From Glandiceps talaboti (Eukaryota; Hemichordata; Enteropneusta; Spengelidae): a DNA stretch of 64,000 nt. Made by a program: the position numbers and the translations under genes. Positions within the stretch are counted from its first letter, which is position 1. Every line of letters begins with the position of its first letter. Below, piece after piece: positions 1 to 10,737 of the stretch. The stretch spans positions 10,482,098-10,546,097 of the forward strand of contig NC_135560.1 in the NCBI RefSeq assembly GCF_964340395.1, given 5' to 3'. The notes below the pieces were generated by a model. That model had not been told where the DNA came from, ran no database searches, and saw only the letters and a program-made list of their open reading frames with translations.

Positions 1-37
1 AAATAATAAACAAGTTAAGTTATGTTATATGTTGATA

Positions 38-49
38 CGCACGCACACA

Positions 50-89
<40 letters not shown>

Positions 90-201
90 CTCATGCGCGC
101 ACACACACACACACTTGGCTTTAAAAAAGAAGTGGCTGAGATTAGACAACAGCAGCACCCCCCCCCCACCCCACCCCACCCCCCCACCCCACACACACAC
201 A
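38..201. repeat. Microsatellite (ACGC/AC)n and C-rich tract
   Basis: ACGC and AC repeats run from about 38 to 114, followed by a C/CCA-rich tract at 157-190 and a short (AC)n at 191-201. They lie in the intron after exon 13. Open frames across them are repeat artefacts. Confidence 0.9.
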
Positions 202-246
202 TTCCAGCCCCACCCAACAACTATTACCACAGTGCCCCTCATTTAC

Positions 247-379
247 CTTTTGCCTGTAGCTTTCTCTAGATCGACCACATCAAAGTCCCAGAGACTGCCA
301 TTTTCAAGAATTGCTTCTACATGAGGAGGTACTTGGTGCTGATTTGATGGTGGTGTCGATGGTAGGTGATGATGAGTTG
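247..379 (-). CDS. PDE8: PDE8 coding exon 13, last one in the window (start of PDEase region, residues 512-556)
   Basis: The exon encodes a His/Pro-rich stretch and then VPPHVEAILENGSLWDFDVV and DLEKATGKR. This matches the start of the PDE8 catalytic region (DVPP...WDFDIFELEA). The acceptor is TATTTCAG|CA and the donor AAAAG|GTAAAT, with two bases carried on. The HD-type metal site (HNxxH, HDxxH), the glutamine switch and the stop codon must be in exons left of base 1, so the gene is cut by the window edge. About 555 of an expected 850-900 residues are present. Confidence 0.95.
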
Positions 380-719
380 CTGAAATAAAGTCATTTCATA
401 CACAATATTTATAACGCTAACTATTCATTGGATTAGTTACACTGGATGTAGTACAATAAACATCGTGTTTTTTTGCTGATAACAATTATTTAGTTTACTA
501 CAAAGTGAATAACAATGGTTTGTGGGGCAAACCTAGCAAGAAGAACTGGAACCAAAAATGCTGAATATACCATACTGTACACAATAATGTAAATTAGTAT
601 CATGCCAAATAGCAGGCAAAGATTTGGACCTAAGATGGAAAACACTATAAACATGGTAATTGTAATAAAAACAATTCTTTTGATGACAAATTATTTTACG
701 TCACTGTTGACTCACATAC
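380..719 (-). other. PDE8 intron 12
   Basis: This 340-bp intron is plain AT-rich sequence with consensus splice ends (GTATGT, TTTCAG). Confidence 0.8.
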
Positions 720-774
720 CTTTAGAGAGTGTGACCTCTGAACCTGAGAACTTCCTCCTTGGATTGATTCCTTG
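720..774 (-). CDS. PDE8: PDE8 coding exon 12 (residues 494-512)
   Basis: This 55-bp exon encodes QGINPRRKFSGSEVTLSK. It aligns with GLRRLSGNEYV of vertebrate PDE8, just before the catalytic region. The acceptor is CCTCACAG|CAA and the donor CTAAAG|GTATGT. It starts in phase 0 and leaves one base for exon 13, matching that exon. Confidence 0.93.
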
Positions 775-3084
775 CTGTGAGGAAAGAAAACACAAACATA
801 CAAACACAATAAGCCATCAAATCATTTTTCTGTTCAATAATTTAAATTTGTATTATTTTTAATAAAAATTTTGACAATGGAAAGTCCACACTACAAAATC
901 CTCTCCCCGAGTACTTGCATCTTTTCTGATAGAAATCTGTCCATGAAATGGCTGTGATGTATTTTTATCAACATTTTTGAGAAGATTGGACAAAATGATA
1001 TCAAGTAAGAATATCTGGAAGTAAATATGGTTGTTTATGGGTTGACAACCTTATTCTCAAAGTGTTATTGGTGGGGGGGGGGGGGGGGGTTGTGGAAGGG
1101 GGGATTTCAATAAGGTAATGTGGAAAACATTGTCAAGCATTTTAATCCATGGTAACCATAGTAGCTGTAACATTATGAACATTTGGTCCTTATCTTCTGT
1201 ATGTTGTTTCTTTCCCCCTTTTTTTCTTGGGGGGGGGGATGTCACAATTTTCTTGCAGAGGCTGATATAGCATAGGAGCATGAATTATTATATTATTAAT
1301 TTAGCAATTGGAAGAATCTGCTTCACGAATGAATCTCTTTGAAAAGACAAAATACCTTGAATATTAAACCAAAACTTTGCCAGATGAAATCTTGTTATTT
1401 TTTGAAATCATTATTCATCTTAAACAAATTACATATTATGGTGGAAGAAAGACTGAGCAATTTTTTTTCAAGTTTTTGGTGATTTAGTTTCACGACTAAT
1501 GAACATGATTTCCAACATTCTGTTAACAGCTACTATGGCACACTAACAGATAACATATATCATTTCATCAAAGTGTTTGATTTACGCAGAGTTAACTTAA
1601 AGAGTTCAAAAATGACTTTAAAAAATCTTTTACATATTCAGATATAAGAAAATATAGAGAAATGGTTATTACAAAAGCTAGAAATATTGGCAAACAATCT
1701 TACATATTGTCTAATAAACTTTCAGGGTCCACAAAACCACAATTTTCATTGAATAGTTCAACAATATACACCATAGTTACCAAACTTCTGGTCATTTCAC
1801 ACGTAAAGATCACAAGAGGGCACTACTGATTGGCAAAGAGAAGGCTAAAATTTGGTCATGGCCACTGATCAAAGAACAATACACAAAGCCGTAAACACAA
1901 TGTTAGGTTAGGCATGTTCTGATGTCTGGTAATATCATGTCTGCTTTCTTTATGCTATAATACTCAACTATTCTGGCCCACACTCCTTGCCTGAAAACAG
2001 TCTGTGAACAGCACTCCTAGTGGCCACACCATGAAATCTTTTGTTTTTCTAACAACTTGACTATTGTGTATTGTGTAACCAATACAAGGAAATGTACAAT
2101 CACCTTAAACTACTCAACTTTGTAAATAACTGTTATTGTAAAACTGTAATTTTGCAGACATTCACTTGTGGGGATGTTCTCCTTGCAAGGCAGTGCTGAA
2201 GTGGTTTCATTTGTTTTTTCTAACATCCTTTACTGGAACTATTAAAACAAGTCATTTTTATGGCCACAGTATCCTTTCAAGAAAGTTACCGACCGTAATC
2301 GTGGAACACTGAAATACAGTTACTACATTCGACATTAATAATCATAACATCAGTTCCTGTAACTGATACAAAATATCTCATAAACTACACTCCTACAAAT
2401 TTCAAATTTAGCTCATATTTGGCAGTATCATTTGAAACTCTGGCTGTATATGCAAAGTATATGTAAAGTATGATACTGTTCTTTACCATTTGCAGTTCTA
2501 GTCAACGTTTATTTTGTGGACTTGCCAAACGGTGTCAATGTGAAGCTCTGGGAAGGTTCTTCTGATACACAACGGTACCTTCTTAATATAATCATCAACA
2601 TACTGACAACATTTGTCATTTCTGACATCACTTTCTATCCAATTGGAATGAACTTTGCAAAAAGTTTCAGTACTGACACACGTACGGCTCACTTCGTATT
2701 AGGTACAATATTTCCTTGGATACAAAACTACCAGTATGTGTTATTTTTCAAGTTTCTAACTGGATTGACAAATAATAACTGCACAACATGACATCCATCA
2801 CCAAAAATATAGTTTAACACAAACTCTCTTTTAAGATCATTTTGATGTTGCCAATAGTGAACGCTATGCAACTACAGCAAAGATAGCATAAAAGTAGGTC
2901 GTGCAATATTAACTTTATATAATAGCAGGGCATTGTTAAAAGTTCTAAGTACTATCTTAAGACAAACTGAACTCATTAGAGATAAAAGTAAAAATCATGG
3001 TAAAAGAGTATATACCATAAAGAGAACCTTTTACAACAGTTCCTGAAAAACTTCGTAGTTTGAAATAAGTGACATGTTATAATG

Positions 3085-3316
3085 ATGGATGCACCTTTCT
3101 TTGTAACTTGCTGAAAGCGGGCGTTTTGAATTCTCCACAAAACTTTGAGAAATGCAGTTTACATAATTCAAAGGGACTGCGATGTACTTTTCGAGATTTC
3201 GACACAACTAACAGTGCAACTTTGCACCGTATTTCATGTAAATTTCGGGAGAAGTCAACTGCTCTGTACAAAGTTTAAATGCTTTGAAGTCATTTGTATT
3301 TGTGAGGTGCATCCAG
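3085..3316. mobile_element. Possible small inverted-repeat element
   Basis: The ends TGGATGCACCT (about 3085) and AGGTGCATCC (about 3305) form short inverted repeats. The 230-bp interior is slightly richer in GC than its surroundings. I see no second copy and no clear target duplication, so this is only a candidate. Confidence 0.3.
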
Positions 3317-3678
3317 CGACAGTCTGGTCTACCATCTAGCTACTACAAAGATAAGGAAAAGGGAGGTGTATGATGGGAATTACTGATACCTCTCCACTGC
3401 CTTTGTTCTGTCTCAACATATCCCAGCATGCACGTTGGGTACAAGCAAAGACGGTAAAATGATAATTAGAAAGCCTCAGAGAGGCGACATGCTCACATTG
3501 GGAAAACATCACAGATACACAATTCAAGCATTATGGGGCACCAAGGGAAACTCAGTTTTCCCTTGCAATAGATGTGTGTGACTTTATGTCCATATTTAGA
3601 ATATCATCATATAGGGAAAGCATGTGTACATGTCCATGTGTGTGTATGACTGTGGGTGCCTGTATCTGTATGTGTATA

Positions 3679-3781
<103 letters not shown>

Positions 3782-4168
3782 TTTTGAGTGTGCTTGTGTT
3801 TATTTGTCTTGGTGTGTATATACCTCAACACAATTACTGGCATGCATAATATGATAAACAAGCCATGTCAAATGTACTGTATATGAATGTAAAATGACTT
3901 GAAAGACAGCATGGGTGCCGTACATACATATTTAACACATGAAACTCTAAAAAGTTATGATAAATATGTAAACCCTGCTATTTCATAATGAACATCTCAT
4001 CCGTTTTCAATGAAAGTACTTGTTTGGTGACAAGCAATAGTTGAAGCACTTCTGTACCCATACATAACATAACAAACTATAAACATATTTATCTGAATGG
4101 ACAGACACCTTCGACATTGGACAAACACAAGAAATACACAGTCATCTCTCTTCGAGTTCTGGACTTAC

Positions 4169-4342
4169 CGACATGAGTCCACCAACATAATCGCTTGTGA
4201 CCTGATCTTCCTCTTTCACTTGTTGGGGATTCAATTGGGGTGAATAAAGTTCAGTTGTACGTAAAATTTCGAGGACCCTATCAAGCGCCTGCACTACTGT
4301 GATAGGACTATTTTCCTGGGCAGCATTGATGATATTTATTAC
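4169..4342 (-). CDS. PDE8: PDE8 coding exon 11 (pre-catalytic helices, residues 436-493)
   Basis: The exon encodes VINIINAAQENSPITVVQAL and DRVLEILRTTELYSPQL, then a charged loop and VGGLMS. It is nearly identical to vertebrate PDE8 (VINIINAAQENSP, EALDRVLEILRTTELYSPQ, LVGGLM). Phase is 0 at both ends. The acceptor is ATCACAG|GTA and the donor ATGTCG|GTAAGT. Confidence 0.98.
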
Positions 4343-5181
4343 CTGTGATGAGACATACCTCATTAATATGCAATGTCATGATGAATATGCATGAGCTGGA
4401 TTATATCTGCAGGTCACAGCTAGTGGTCACATAACCTTAGAATTTTTTTATACATGTTTTACTAGAATGAAGTTTTTGAGCATTTTTTAGCTGAGATTTT
4501 TGAGTATGTAAATGACGTGGTGCTTCTCATGAATGAAATGCTTCAGAATTTTAAAGAAGCATTGGAGTTTTTTGAATTTTTTTGACAAAAAATGGCAAAA
4601 AATGTGCTGCTATATGATGTTGAAAAGCAACTGCTTTGAATTCTATTTTTTAGGCAATATACTTTATAGTTCTAAAGCAAGAAATCTAATAAAATTCCAT
4701 AACAGCTAGTACATGAAAAGTGAACTTTTTCACACTCGGTTTAAAACTCTGGTATCACACAAAGTTGACATACGACTACAATATCTCGGTGATTTCCAGA
4801 ATGGCTGGATTTATTACTCTGGCAAGATCACTTATGACAGGTTGAGAGAGAAACAACTAAAACTATTATTGTGGCAAGTTTAGATTAATCTATCATTGAT
4901 ATGATTACATTCATGCTGTAAAATGGTTCAGTCTAATGGAAGACCCACACTGCGTTCTATTTGTGTAGTCAACTACCAGTGTACGGTACATCAACCGTCA
5001 CTGACTTCCAGTTTTCACAATTACAGAACGATTTTATCTGCATCACCAATGCACTGCCATTATTCATTTCTCTAATCTACTATATATGCCACAGTAATAC
5101 TTTAAATTTTGTGTCTGCCTTAACTTGTCCAAAAAACTTTCATTCATGAATTGTAGGAAAAGGAAGGTACTTGCTACTTAC
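4343..5181 (-). other. PDE8 intron 10
   Basis: This 839-bp intron is AT-rich with no repeat or open frame that I recognise. Confidence 0.75.
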
Positions 5182-5252
5182 TTTTGTGATGGGTGCTTCG
5201 ATTGTCATTGAATGGATTCTGGCCATTGATTGTCTTCTATTCAACACTCCTC
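5182..5252 (-). CDS. PDE8: PDE8 coding exon 10 (RRQS linker, residues 412-435)
   Basis: The exon encodes GVLNRRQSMARIHSMTIEAP followed by ITK. The stretch SMARIHSMTIEAPITK is identical in vertebrate PDE8A and PDE8B. RRQS (Ser420) is another basophilic-kinase type site. The acceptor is TCACACAG|GA and the donor ACAAAA|GTAAGT in phase 0. The segment links the PAS domain to the helical region ahead of the catalytic domain. Confidence 0.97.
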
Positions 5253-5325
5253 CTGTGTGACAACAAAATAACAAATAACTCATCTAATTATTTCATGCGA
5301 CACGCTGGTCTAATTTACAGATTAA

Positions 5326-5469
5326 CAATACAACAGATATTCTAGATTTTCTGATTTCTGTCAATACAACAGATATTCTAGATTTTCTGATTTCTGTCAA
5401 TACAACAAATATTCTAGATTTTCTGATTTCTGTCAATACAACAAATATTCTAGATTTTCTGATTTCTGT
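5326..5469. repeat. 36-bp tandem repeat, 4 copies
   Basis: Four head-to-tail copies of a 36-bp unit beginning CAATACAACA and ending GATTTCTGT. They differ by a single G/A change in the unit (ACAGATAT or ACAAATAT), which implies a recent expansion. Confidence 0.95.
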
Positions 5470-5629
5470 TATTACCAGTAAAAATGGAGGGCAAATTCAA
5501 TGAGTGTGACATTCAATATTTGACAACTTTGATCATTTGTGCCACTGGTACTTTTGACTTATCGAAGACGGTTGAATTCTTTGCACTTACTTACAGATGA
5601 AAAATAATACCTTCTACCAATATTGCTCA

Positions 5630-6069
5630 GGGACGATCGCACAATGTCCCACAAGCTCAATAAACGAACTTCGTTTGTTAAAGACAAAACTCCTTCCCCC
5701 TCTCCCTAAACAAACATTCACAAGTTCGACATCAGCATGTTCAATTTATATATGATGGAAACCATGATCAAAATTGTACCGGTCACACCACTGTGATCGA
5801 TGCAATGTAAAAACATCCTATAAACATATTAAAATACTACCAGAAACCCAGCACTGTATATCACATTAGAAGTAAATTTTAATCAACTTATGAACATCTC
5901 AGTAGTAAATACAGAACCTGTTATTATCGAAGGTGTGAAAGTTTTTAAAAATTTGGTTACAAGTGCGAAAACAAAGTTCAGCAACCGCATTGACGCCTGA
6001 CCCCCTCCACCCTAAAGGAGTGAAGTTCGTTTATTGAGCTTGTATTGTGTGACTTTGTGTGACAATCCC
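5630..6069. mobile_element. MITE of the GGGAYGATCG family, full-length copy
   Basis: A 440-bp non-coding element. It starts GGGACGATCGCACAATGT and ends ...TGTGACAATCCC, so the outermost bases are inverted repeats. Inner inverted repeats are ACAAGCTCAATAAACGAACT and the reverse complement near 6025-6042. Related copies lie at 21398-21499 and 46218-46616. The terminal GGG and the 3-bp TTA duplication at the 21.4-kb copy suggest a PIF/Harbinger-type non-autonomous transposon. No transposase is present. Confidence 0.75.
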
Positions 6070-7088
6070 TTTATCTACGAGTCTCTTGATCAAAAGAATT
6101 GATCAGAAATGGTTCACATGTCCTGAAAACTTATTGACTGATAAAATATCTTCAGTCCAATGAAGTGAATGATAGATAACTGACATTTAGGAATTAAACC
6201 TTCTATGAGCTAATCCTACTAAACGTGTATGAAATTTATGTTACGAATCAAATAGAAACAGTTGTTCGTCTATACTTGCTCTGCTATTTACATTCTCAAT
6301 TTTTGTGTCTATGTATTGATCAAATAGCTAGGATATACATTTCAGTAAACAGGTTCATAAGGTTGGAACTTCGATAATATAGTAAATGTTTTTTTTGATA
6401 CACAGCCAAAATACTTCTGTTCATGTTTACATTTCAGCAAACCTGCTAGGATATATTGTCTATCAATCTATTTAGTAATATCAATTTCAATATTTCATTT
6501 CTACTCCTTGACACGCTTAAAGGCTCTCACACCTCACAGTTTGCTGAAACAAGTTGAAATCGTAACACAGAATTTCCAGACATAAGTTTTTGAAAATCAA
6601 ACTTTAATAACATTTTATCTATTTCTTGCAGAACTACACACTTATGCCAAACATGAGAGTGGTATGTCACATGAAAGAACTTTATCTATCGGAGATATTC
6701 TGATCTTGTAGAACTGTATTGTTCTACACCAATTTTACTTACACTTGTGTTAGATCATGCAGAGTCCTTGACTAAGCCCTCGCTATCACGTCATTGCAAA
6801 TCTTTCGTTTTTTCTTAATTTGTACACAGAACATAATATGTGTGAGATTATGTATCACAACTTAATGCTGGTAAACAAAATAGAACAAAACAGAAAACAG
6901 ACAAGAACACAACATATAAGAAGCTGAGAATGAAAGATAAGCGATGGTTGAATTAACCAAAATGAAAAGTTCAGTGAAAGATAAAAAAAAAATCTGGGAA
7001 GAGCTGATTGTCCTTTTTAATGGCCAAAAAAGTGAGGAAGAAGCTCTTCTATCAAAAAAGACCATGCAATAAGTTTGTTAAGATATTT

Positions 7089-7253
<165 letters not shown>

Positions 7254-7361
7254 GCAAGATATATATGAAAGATTACTTTAACTGTGCGAGTATATGGTTG
7301 GCATAGAAATAACACCAACACATTGGTAGTCATGGAAACATAGGTCAACATGGTCACTAAC

Positions 7362-7454
7362 CCTGTTCACTTGATAGTGAGCGAATGTCAATAGAACCTC
7401 TACGCAAACCACGAAAGTCAATGGAACTGCGCCGTGGGAATCCATATATGGTTT
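7362..7454 (-). CDS. PDE8: PDE8 coding exon 9 (linker with duplicated RRxS motif, residues 381-412)
   Basis: This 93-bp exon encodes [20 protein letters not shown] and then RSLSSEQ. It corresponds to the vertebrate PDE8 linker with RRKGSLD (PDE8A) or RRKESID (PDE8B), where a PKA-type phosphoserine lies. Here the RRxSID unit occurs twice (Ser391 and Ser401). The acceptor (ACATGTAG|AAAC) follows a pyrimidine-rich tract and the donor is ACAGG|GTTAGT. Phase fits exons 8 and 10, and the length divisible by three would allow exon skipping. It lies between an (AT)n tract 110 bp downstream and a (GT)n(AT)n tract 145 bp upstream in gene direction. Exon identity is well supported by similarity plus phase; inclusion in all transcripts is unknown. 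Confidence 0.85.
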
Positions 7455-7597
7455 CTACATGTATCATGGAAGCAGAGGAATGAAATGGAACAAGACAGTC
7501 ATGAAAACAGTATGAGTTTTGCCAGTCAAATGATAAGTATGATGTACAAATGAAAGGAACATATAGAGCCACAAATTGTTAGTAATGATGGTATATG

Positions 7598-7688
<91 letters not shown>
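7598..7688. repeat. Compound (GT)n(AT)n microsatellite
   Basis: A GT tract of about 26 bp runs directly into an AT tract of about 66 bp, in intron 8. It begins about 145 bp from the acceptor of exon 9. With the pure AT tract on the other side, it brackets that exon. Confidence 0.97.
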
Positions 7689-7691
<3 letters not shown>

Positions 7692-8500
7692 TTCCATGTA
7701 GACAAAGGTTTCACACATAGCTAAGTACTCTACAGTTATTATAGTATCAAAACATCCATGCATTTATTATTATTACTTTGCTTACTAATTTCCTTTATTA
7801 CTTTATTACTGCATATTTTTGAATAACGTCGATATAAATACATAAATCATTCTACATTTTTTGTACACTGAAATTATCATAACTATTAAAACAAAGTGCA
7901 TCTGAGTAATAAATAGTGAAATTCAATTTCATCCTCAACATATTGTCTCATTGTTTAACTCTTGTATGAGGGGCTATAGTTTTATCGTTCTCTGTGTGGG
8001 TTGGTGTGTGTGTGTGTGTGGGGGGGGGGGCATGTTTTTCTGTCTGTATATGTGTGCATCTGTCTGTTTCATTATCAATTCAAAAATGGCCGGTTCAATC
8101 CAATAAAAATTTGTGCACAGATTCTTTAGGATAACGGTTAGAACTATTAGGTTTTTTTAGGCAGGATTCATAGACCCTAATTACCATTATTTGAATATAG
8201 TAAAATGTATCTCCTTTTGTGCGGAAATTCTTTAGTAACCATTGTACAATACAAGGAGATTGGACTTACAGATATAGCAAGTGATCAAACAGAAAATTCA
8301 GCGAAAGTGGCCAGGCTGTGAGAGATTCTAGTGTCATGACAACAGGATGGATATATCTTTTATCTCTCTCAAGTTTGAATGTATCAACTGATTTTCCAAG
8401 ATTGGAGGTGTCTTAATACAAGTGTGCTATTTTCATTATGTTGCACCAAGATGGTTGACCACACATCATATTTAGAAGTCGACATAAAACAAAAACTTAC

Positions 8501-8613
8501 CATTTGGCAAATCTACTCCTTCTTTGTATTTTTCTAGTTGGTTGAATTCTGATGTAGCGACTGTTTGGGTCAGGTTAGCCCCTCGTCTGATGAATACATG
8601 GTGACGCACTTTC
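8501..8613 (-). CDS. PDE8: PDE8 coding exon 8 (end of PAS domain and linker, residues 343-381)
   Basis: The exon encodes KVRHHVFIRRGANLTQTVAT and then a charged linker ending KYKEGVDLPN. The first part corresponds to GGKIRHFVS at the end of the vertebrate PDE8 PAS domain; the linker is not conserved. The acceptor is TTCATAG|G and the donor CAAATG|GTAAGT. One base is left over for the next exon. Because exon 9 has a length divisible by three, exon 8 could also splice directly to exon 10 in frame. Confidence 0.93.
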
Positions 8614-8722
8614 CTATGAATAATTCAGATGCAAAAAAAAAACTGGTAAATTTTAATGTTTATCAACCCATCTCACAATAATTGTATTGAGAAAATTGAG
8701 AAAACCCATACAAAATTTCAAC

Positions 8723-8880
8723 ACCTAAGGCGAAAAAAAAATAATTGTGCATTTCCAATAACTTGGCCTCAGAAAATAGGGGTAGGTAGGTCAGGATTTT
8801 ATTTCATTTTATCTTTTTTAATTGTTTTTTATTTTTGAAAAATATTGCCTTGACCCAAAAACAAACAAAATGTCGGTCAG
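8723..8880. mobile_element. Fragment of the AAGGCCTAAAAAA inverted-repeat family
   Basis: The sequence CCTAAGGCGAAAAAAAAATA, followed by an AT/TTTT-rich body containing ATAGGGGTAGGTAGG, resembles the left part of the element at 37306-37666 (AAGGCCTAAAAAAATTGTG, ATAGGTGGGGTAGGTAG). The right end is degenerate. It is a decayed or truncated copy. Confidence 0.45.
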
Positions 8881-8989
8881 AATATCCCTTCTGTGATAGT
8901 TTGATGAAATACATACAGACATCACTTAGGAAAGAAAACAGACATACATGAAGGTCAAGAAGACAGAGAATTTCTAATCTTTCTTATCT

Positions 8990-9570
8990 TTTACTCAATA
9001 AATTGCAGATTAATTGTACGTACAATAACAAAACTTTTTCTCATTTTTCTTACTAGCTTTTTGCAACGTATTGCGTTACAAACACAGACTTGGTCTATGT
9101 TGTTTAAAGTGGCCATATGGATGAGGATTGGGTATGTATTTTGGATTTTTAATTTATAAAACAAATTTATTATGGCTTGCTACTTGAAAAATAAAATGTT
9201 ACATAACATATGACAAGTCCTTGTTTGTAACTCAATAAATTGTAAGAGATTAATAAAATGTGTAAACAGTTTGTTGTTGTACGTACAAAAGCAAACCTGT
9301 CTACACATTTTTTAATAGCTTTTTTTCAGTACAATGAGTTACAAAATAAAACACAGACTTGGTATATGTTGTTTTACATTAATCTTTTTTTAAGTAGGAA
9401 GCCAAAATAAAATTGTTTTTATAAATCCAAAATCCAAAATGAATACCCAGTCCTCACCCATATGGCCACTTTAAAATTTATTTTTCAAGTAGGAAGCCAT
9501 GATAAAAATGTTTTGTTTTTTTTTTAATTAAAAATCCAAAATGAATACCCAATGCCCATCTGTATGGCCA
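8990..9570. mobile_element. Outer copy of the TTAA-flanked GGCCATATGG MITE, split by an inner copy
   Basis: Bases 8990-9103 match the left-middle part of the family (ACTCAATAAATTGCAGATTA..., ACACAGACTTGGTCTATGTTG). Bases 9475-9570 match its right end (TTTTTCAAGTAGGAAGCCAT ... CCATCTGTATGGCC). The two halves are continuous once the inner element at 9108-9470 is removed. The outer copy's own left terminus is missing or too diverged to see. Confidence 0.7.
9108..9470. mobile_element. Inner TTAA-flanked MITE (AGTGGCCATATGG family), full length
   Basis: This element of about 363 bp begins AGTGGCCATATGGATGAGGA and ends with the near reverse complement (TCCTCACCCATATGGCCACT). It is flanked by TTAA on both sides (9104-9107, 9471-9474), as expected for piggyBac-like or other TTAA-specific elements. 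Related copies are at 28781-29100 and 36607-36945. It is non-coding and inserted in an older copy of the same family. Confidence 0.8.
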
Positions 9571-9641
9571 AAAATACTGTACTCGTGTGTAAAGCTAACA
9601 GCTACCAAAGGGGATGATGTATTGTAAATTGTATGCTTTAC

Positions 9642-9730
9642 CCTCCATATCCAATGACTGGAGTCACATGAACACACTGCATTAGTGCTTCTCCATTCTT
9701 CCTCCGTGTATAAAACGTACCTTCCCACAT
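9642..9730 (-). CDS. PDE8: PDE8 coding exon 7 (PAS domain, residues 314-343)
   Basis: The exon encodes MWEGTFYTRRKNGEALMQCV and then HVTPVIGYGG, the beta strands of the PAS fold. It aligns with [20 protein letters not shown] and VIGQGG of PDE8B. The exon starts in phase 0 after TTTCATCAG. It ends with two bases of a Gly codon at GGAGG|GTAAAG. Confidence 0.96.
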
Positions 9731-10504
9731 CTGATGAAAGGACAAACACAATGAAGATGATCTCCTTTTAATACCATACTGACAATTCATTAAGTCTCAG
9801 GTGATGACACAAAATAATTAGCATTTTCAAAAATTCTGTAATGTCTACGATAACAACAAATAACATTATATCACAACATCCTGTTTGAAGACTACAATTT
9901 TTGTGATTAACTTTTACCACAATTTTCAGACATTTTAATGTTCCTAAATGGTGTGATCAATAATTCCATGTAGAATAAAAACTAATTTCCTTTTAGTTAG
10001 CCCCCCCCCCCCCCCCAGCCGATCCCCTTCTAACTTGACTAATCAAATCAGTATGTAGTATTATGTAGTGCTACGAATACAAAGCCAGTACGTAGTGAGA
10101 AAAATGCTCTTTCATTGACACTTTACTGTATTTTAATACCATGCATTATAGCAAAAATTGTTCTATTTCTCAATTTGACGAACAGAAATATTTGCATTTA
10201 GGGGTACAAAAAAAGATTCCATTAAAAGTGACATTGTTTTTTGTCAGATGAGAACTGAAATGGTTCGACACCCCCCCCCACCCCCACCCCCACCCCCCAA
10301 CAAAAAAAAAAAAAATTAAATTTTTGTTATCCTACATTGAACTACTGATCTTGCCCATATTGTTTTATGCCTGATAAAAACAATGATGAATACAACAAAG
10401 ACATTTGAAGAAATCTCAAGAGAAACAATTTATTTTTGCTTAGAAAAAAAAATTGGGTGGAAGGTATAAAAAACAATCATTCAGGATTATGCCTTGGGTC
10501 TCAC
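9731..10504 (-). other. PDE8 intron 6
   Basis: This 774-bp intron has a C-run at 10001-10016 and a C/A-rich run at 10271-10315. No other repeat or gene is seen. Confidence 0.75.
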
Positions 10505-10724
10505 CTTTCCTTTTTTTAATTGTGAATACATGGTGTCTAAGATTTCCTGTTTGTTCTTGTCACTCTTAGTAGGTCCATTTGTACTCTTTCCGACAATTTC
10601 CTCACTTGTGTAGCCAGTCAGTCTTTCATAAGCTGGATTCACGTATTGTATTTCATGGTCATTGCTGGTAATTTCTATGGCATCAGCTACACTGTCCAAG
10701 GCAGCAAAGACAGCATTGGCGGTT
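10505..10724 (-). CDS. PDE8: PDE8 coding exon 6 (PAS domain core, residues 240-313)
   Basis: This exon encodes the N-terminal core of the PAS domain: AVFAALDSVADAIEITSNDH and then the classic PAS motif YVNPAYERLTGYTSEEIVGK, ending ILDTMYSQLKKGK. PAS domains sense ligands or partners; in PDE8 the domain contributes to regulation and protein binding. The donor is GAAAG|GTGAGA in phase 0. The acceptor (GATACAG|AACC) has no pyrimidine tract. A 21-bp tandem array begins about a dozen bases upstream of it, so the branch site must lie within or beside that array. Confidence 0.97.
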
Positions 10725-10737
10725 CTGTATCAAATAA

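Larger units (their letters stand above)
7455..9641 (-). other. PDE8 introns 8 and 7 (around exon 8)
   Basis: Excluding exon 8 (8501-8613), this stretch holds a compound (GT)n(AT)n tract at 7598-7688, a GT/G-rich run at about 8003-8030, a fragment of an inverted-repeat family at about 8723-8880, and two nested transposons at 8990-9570. The rest, including 7690-8000 and 8030-8500, shows nothing recognisable. Confidence 0.7.
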
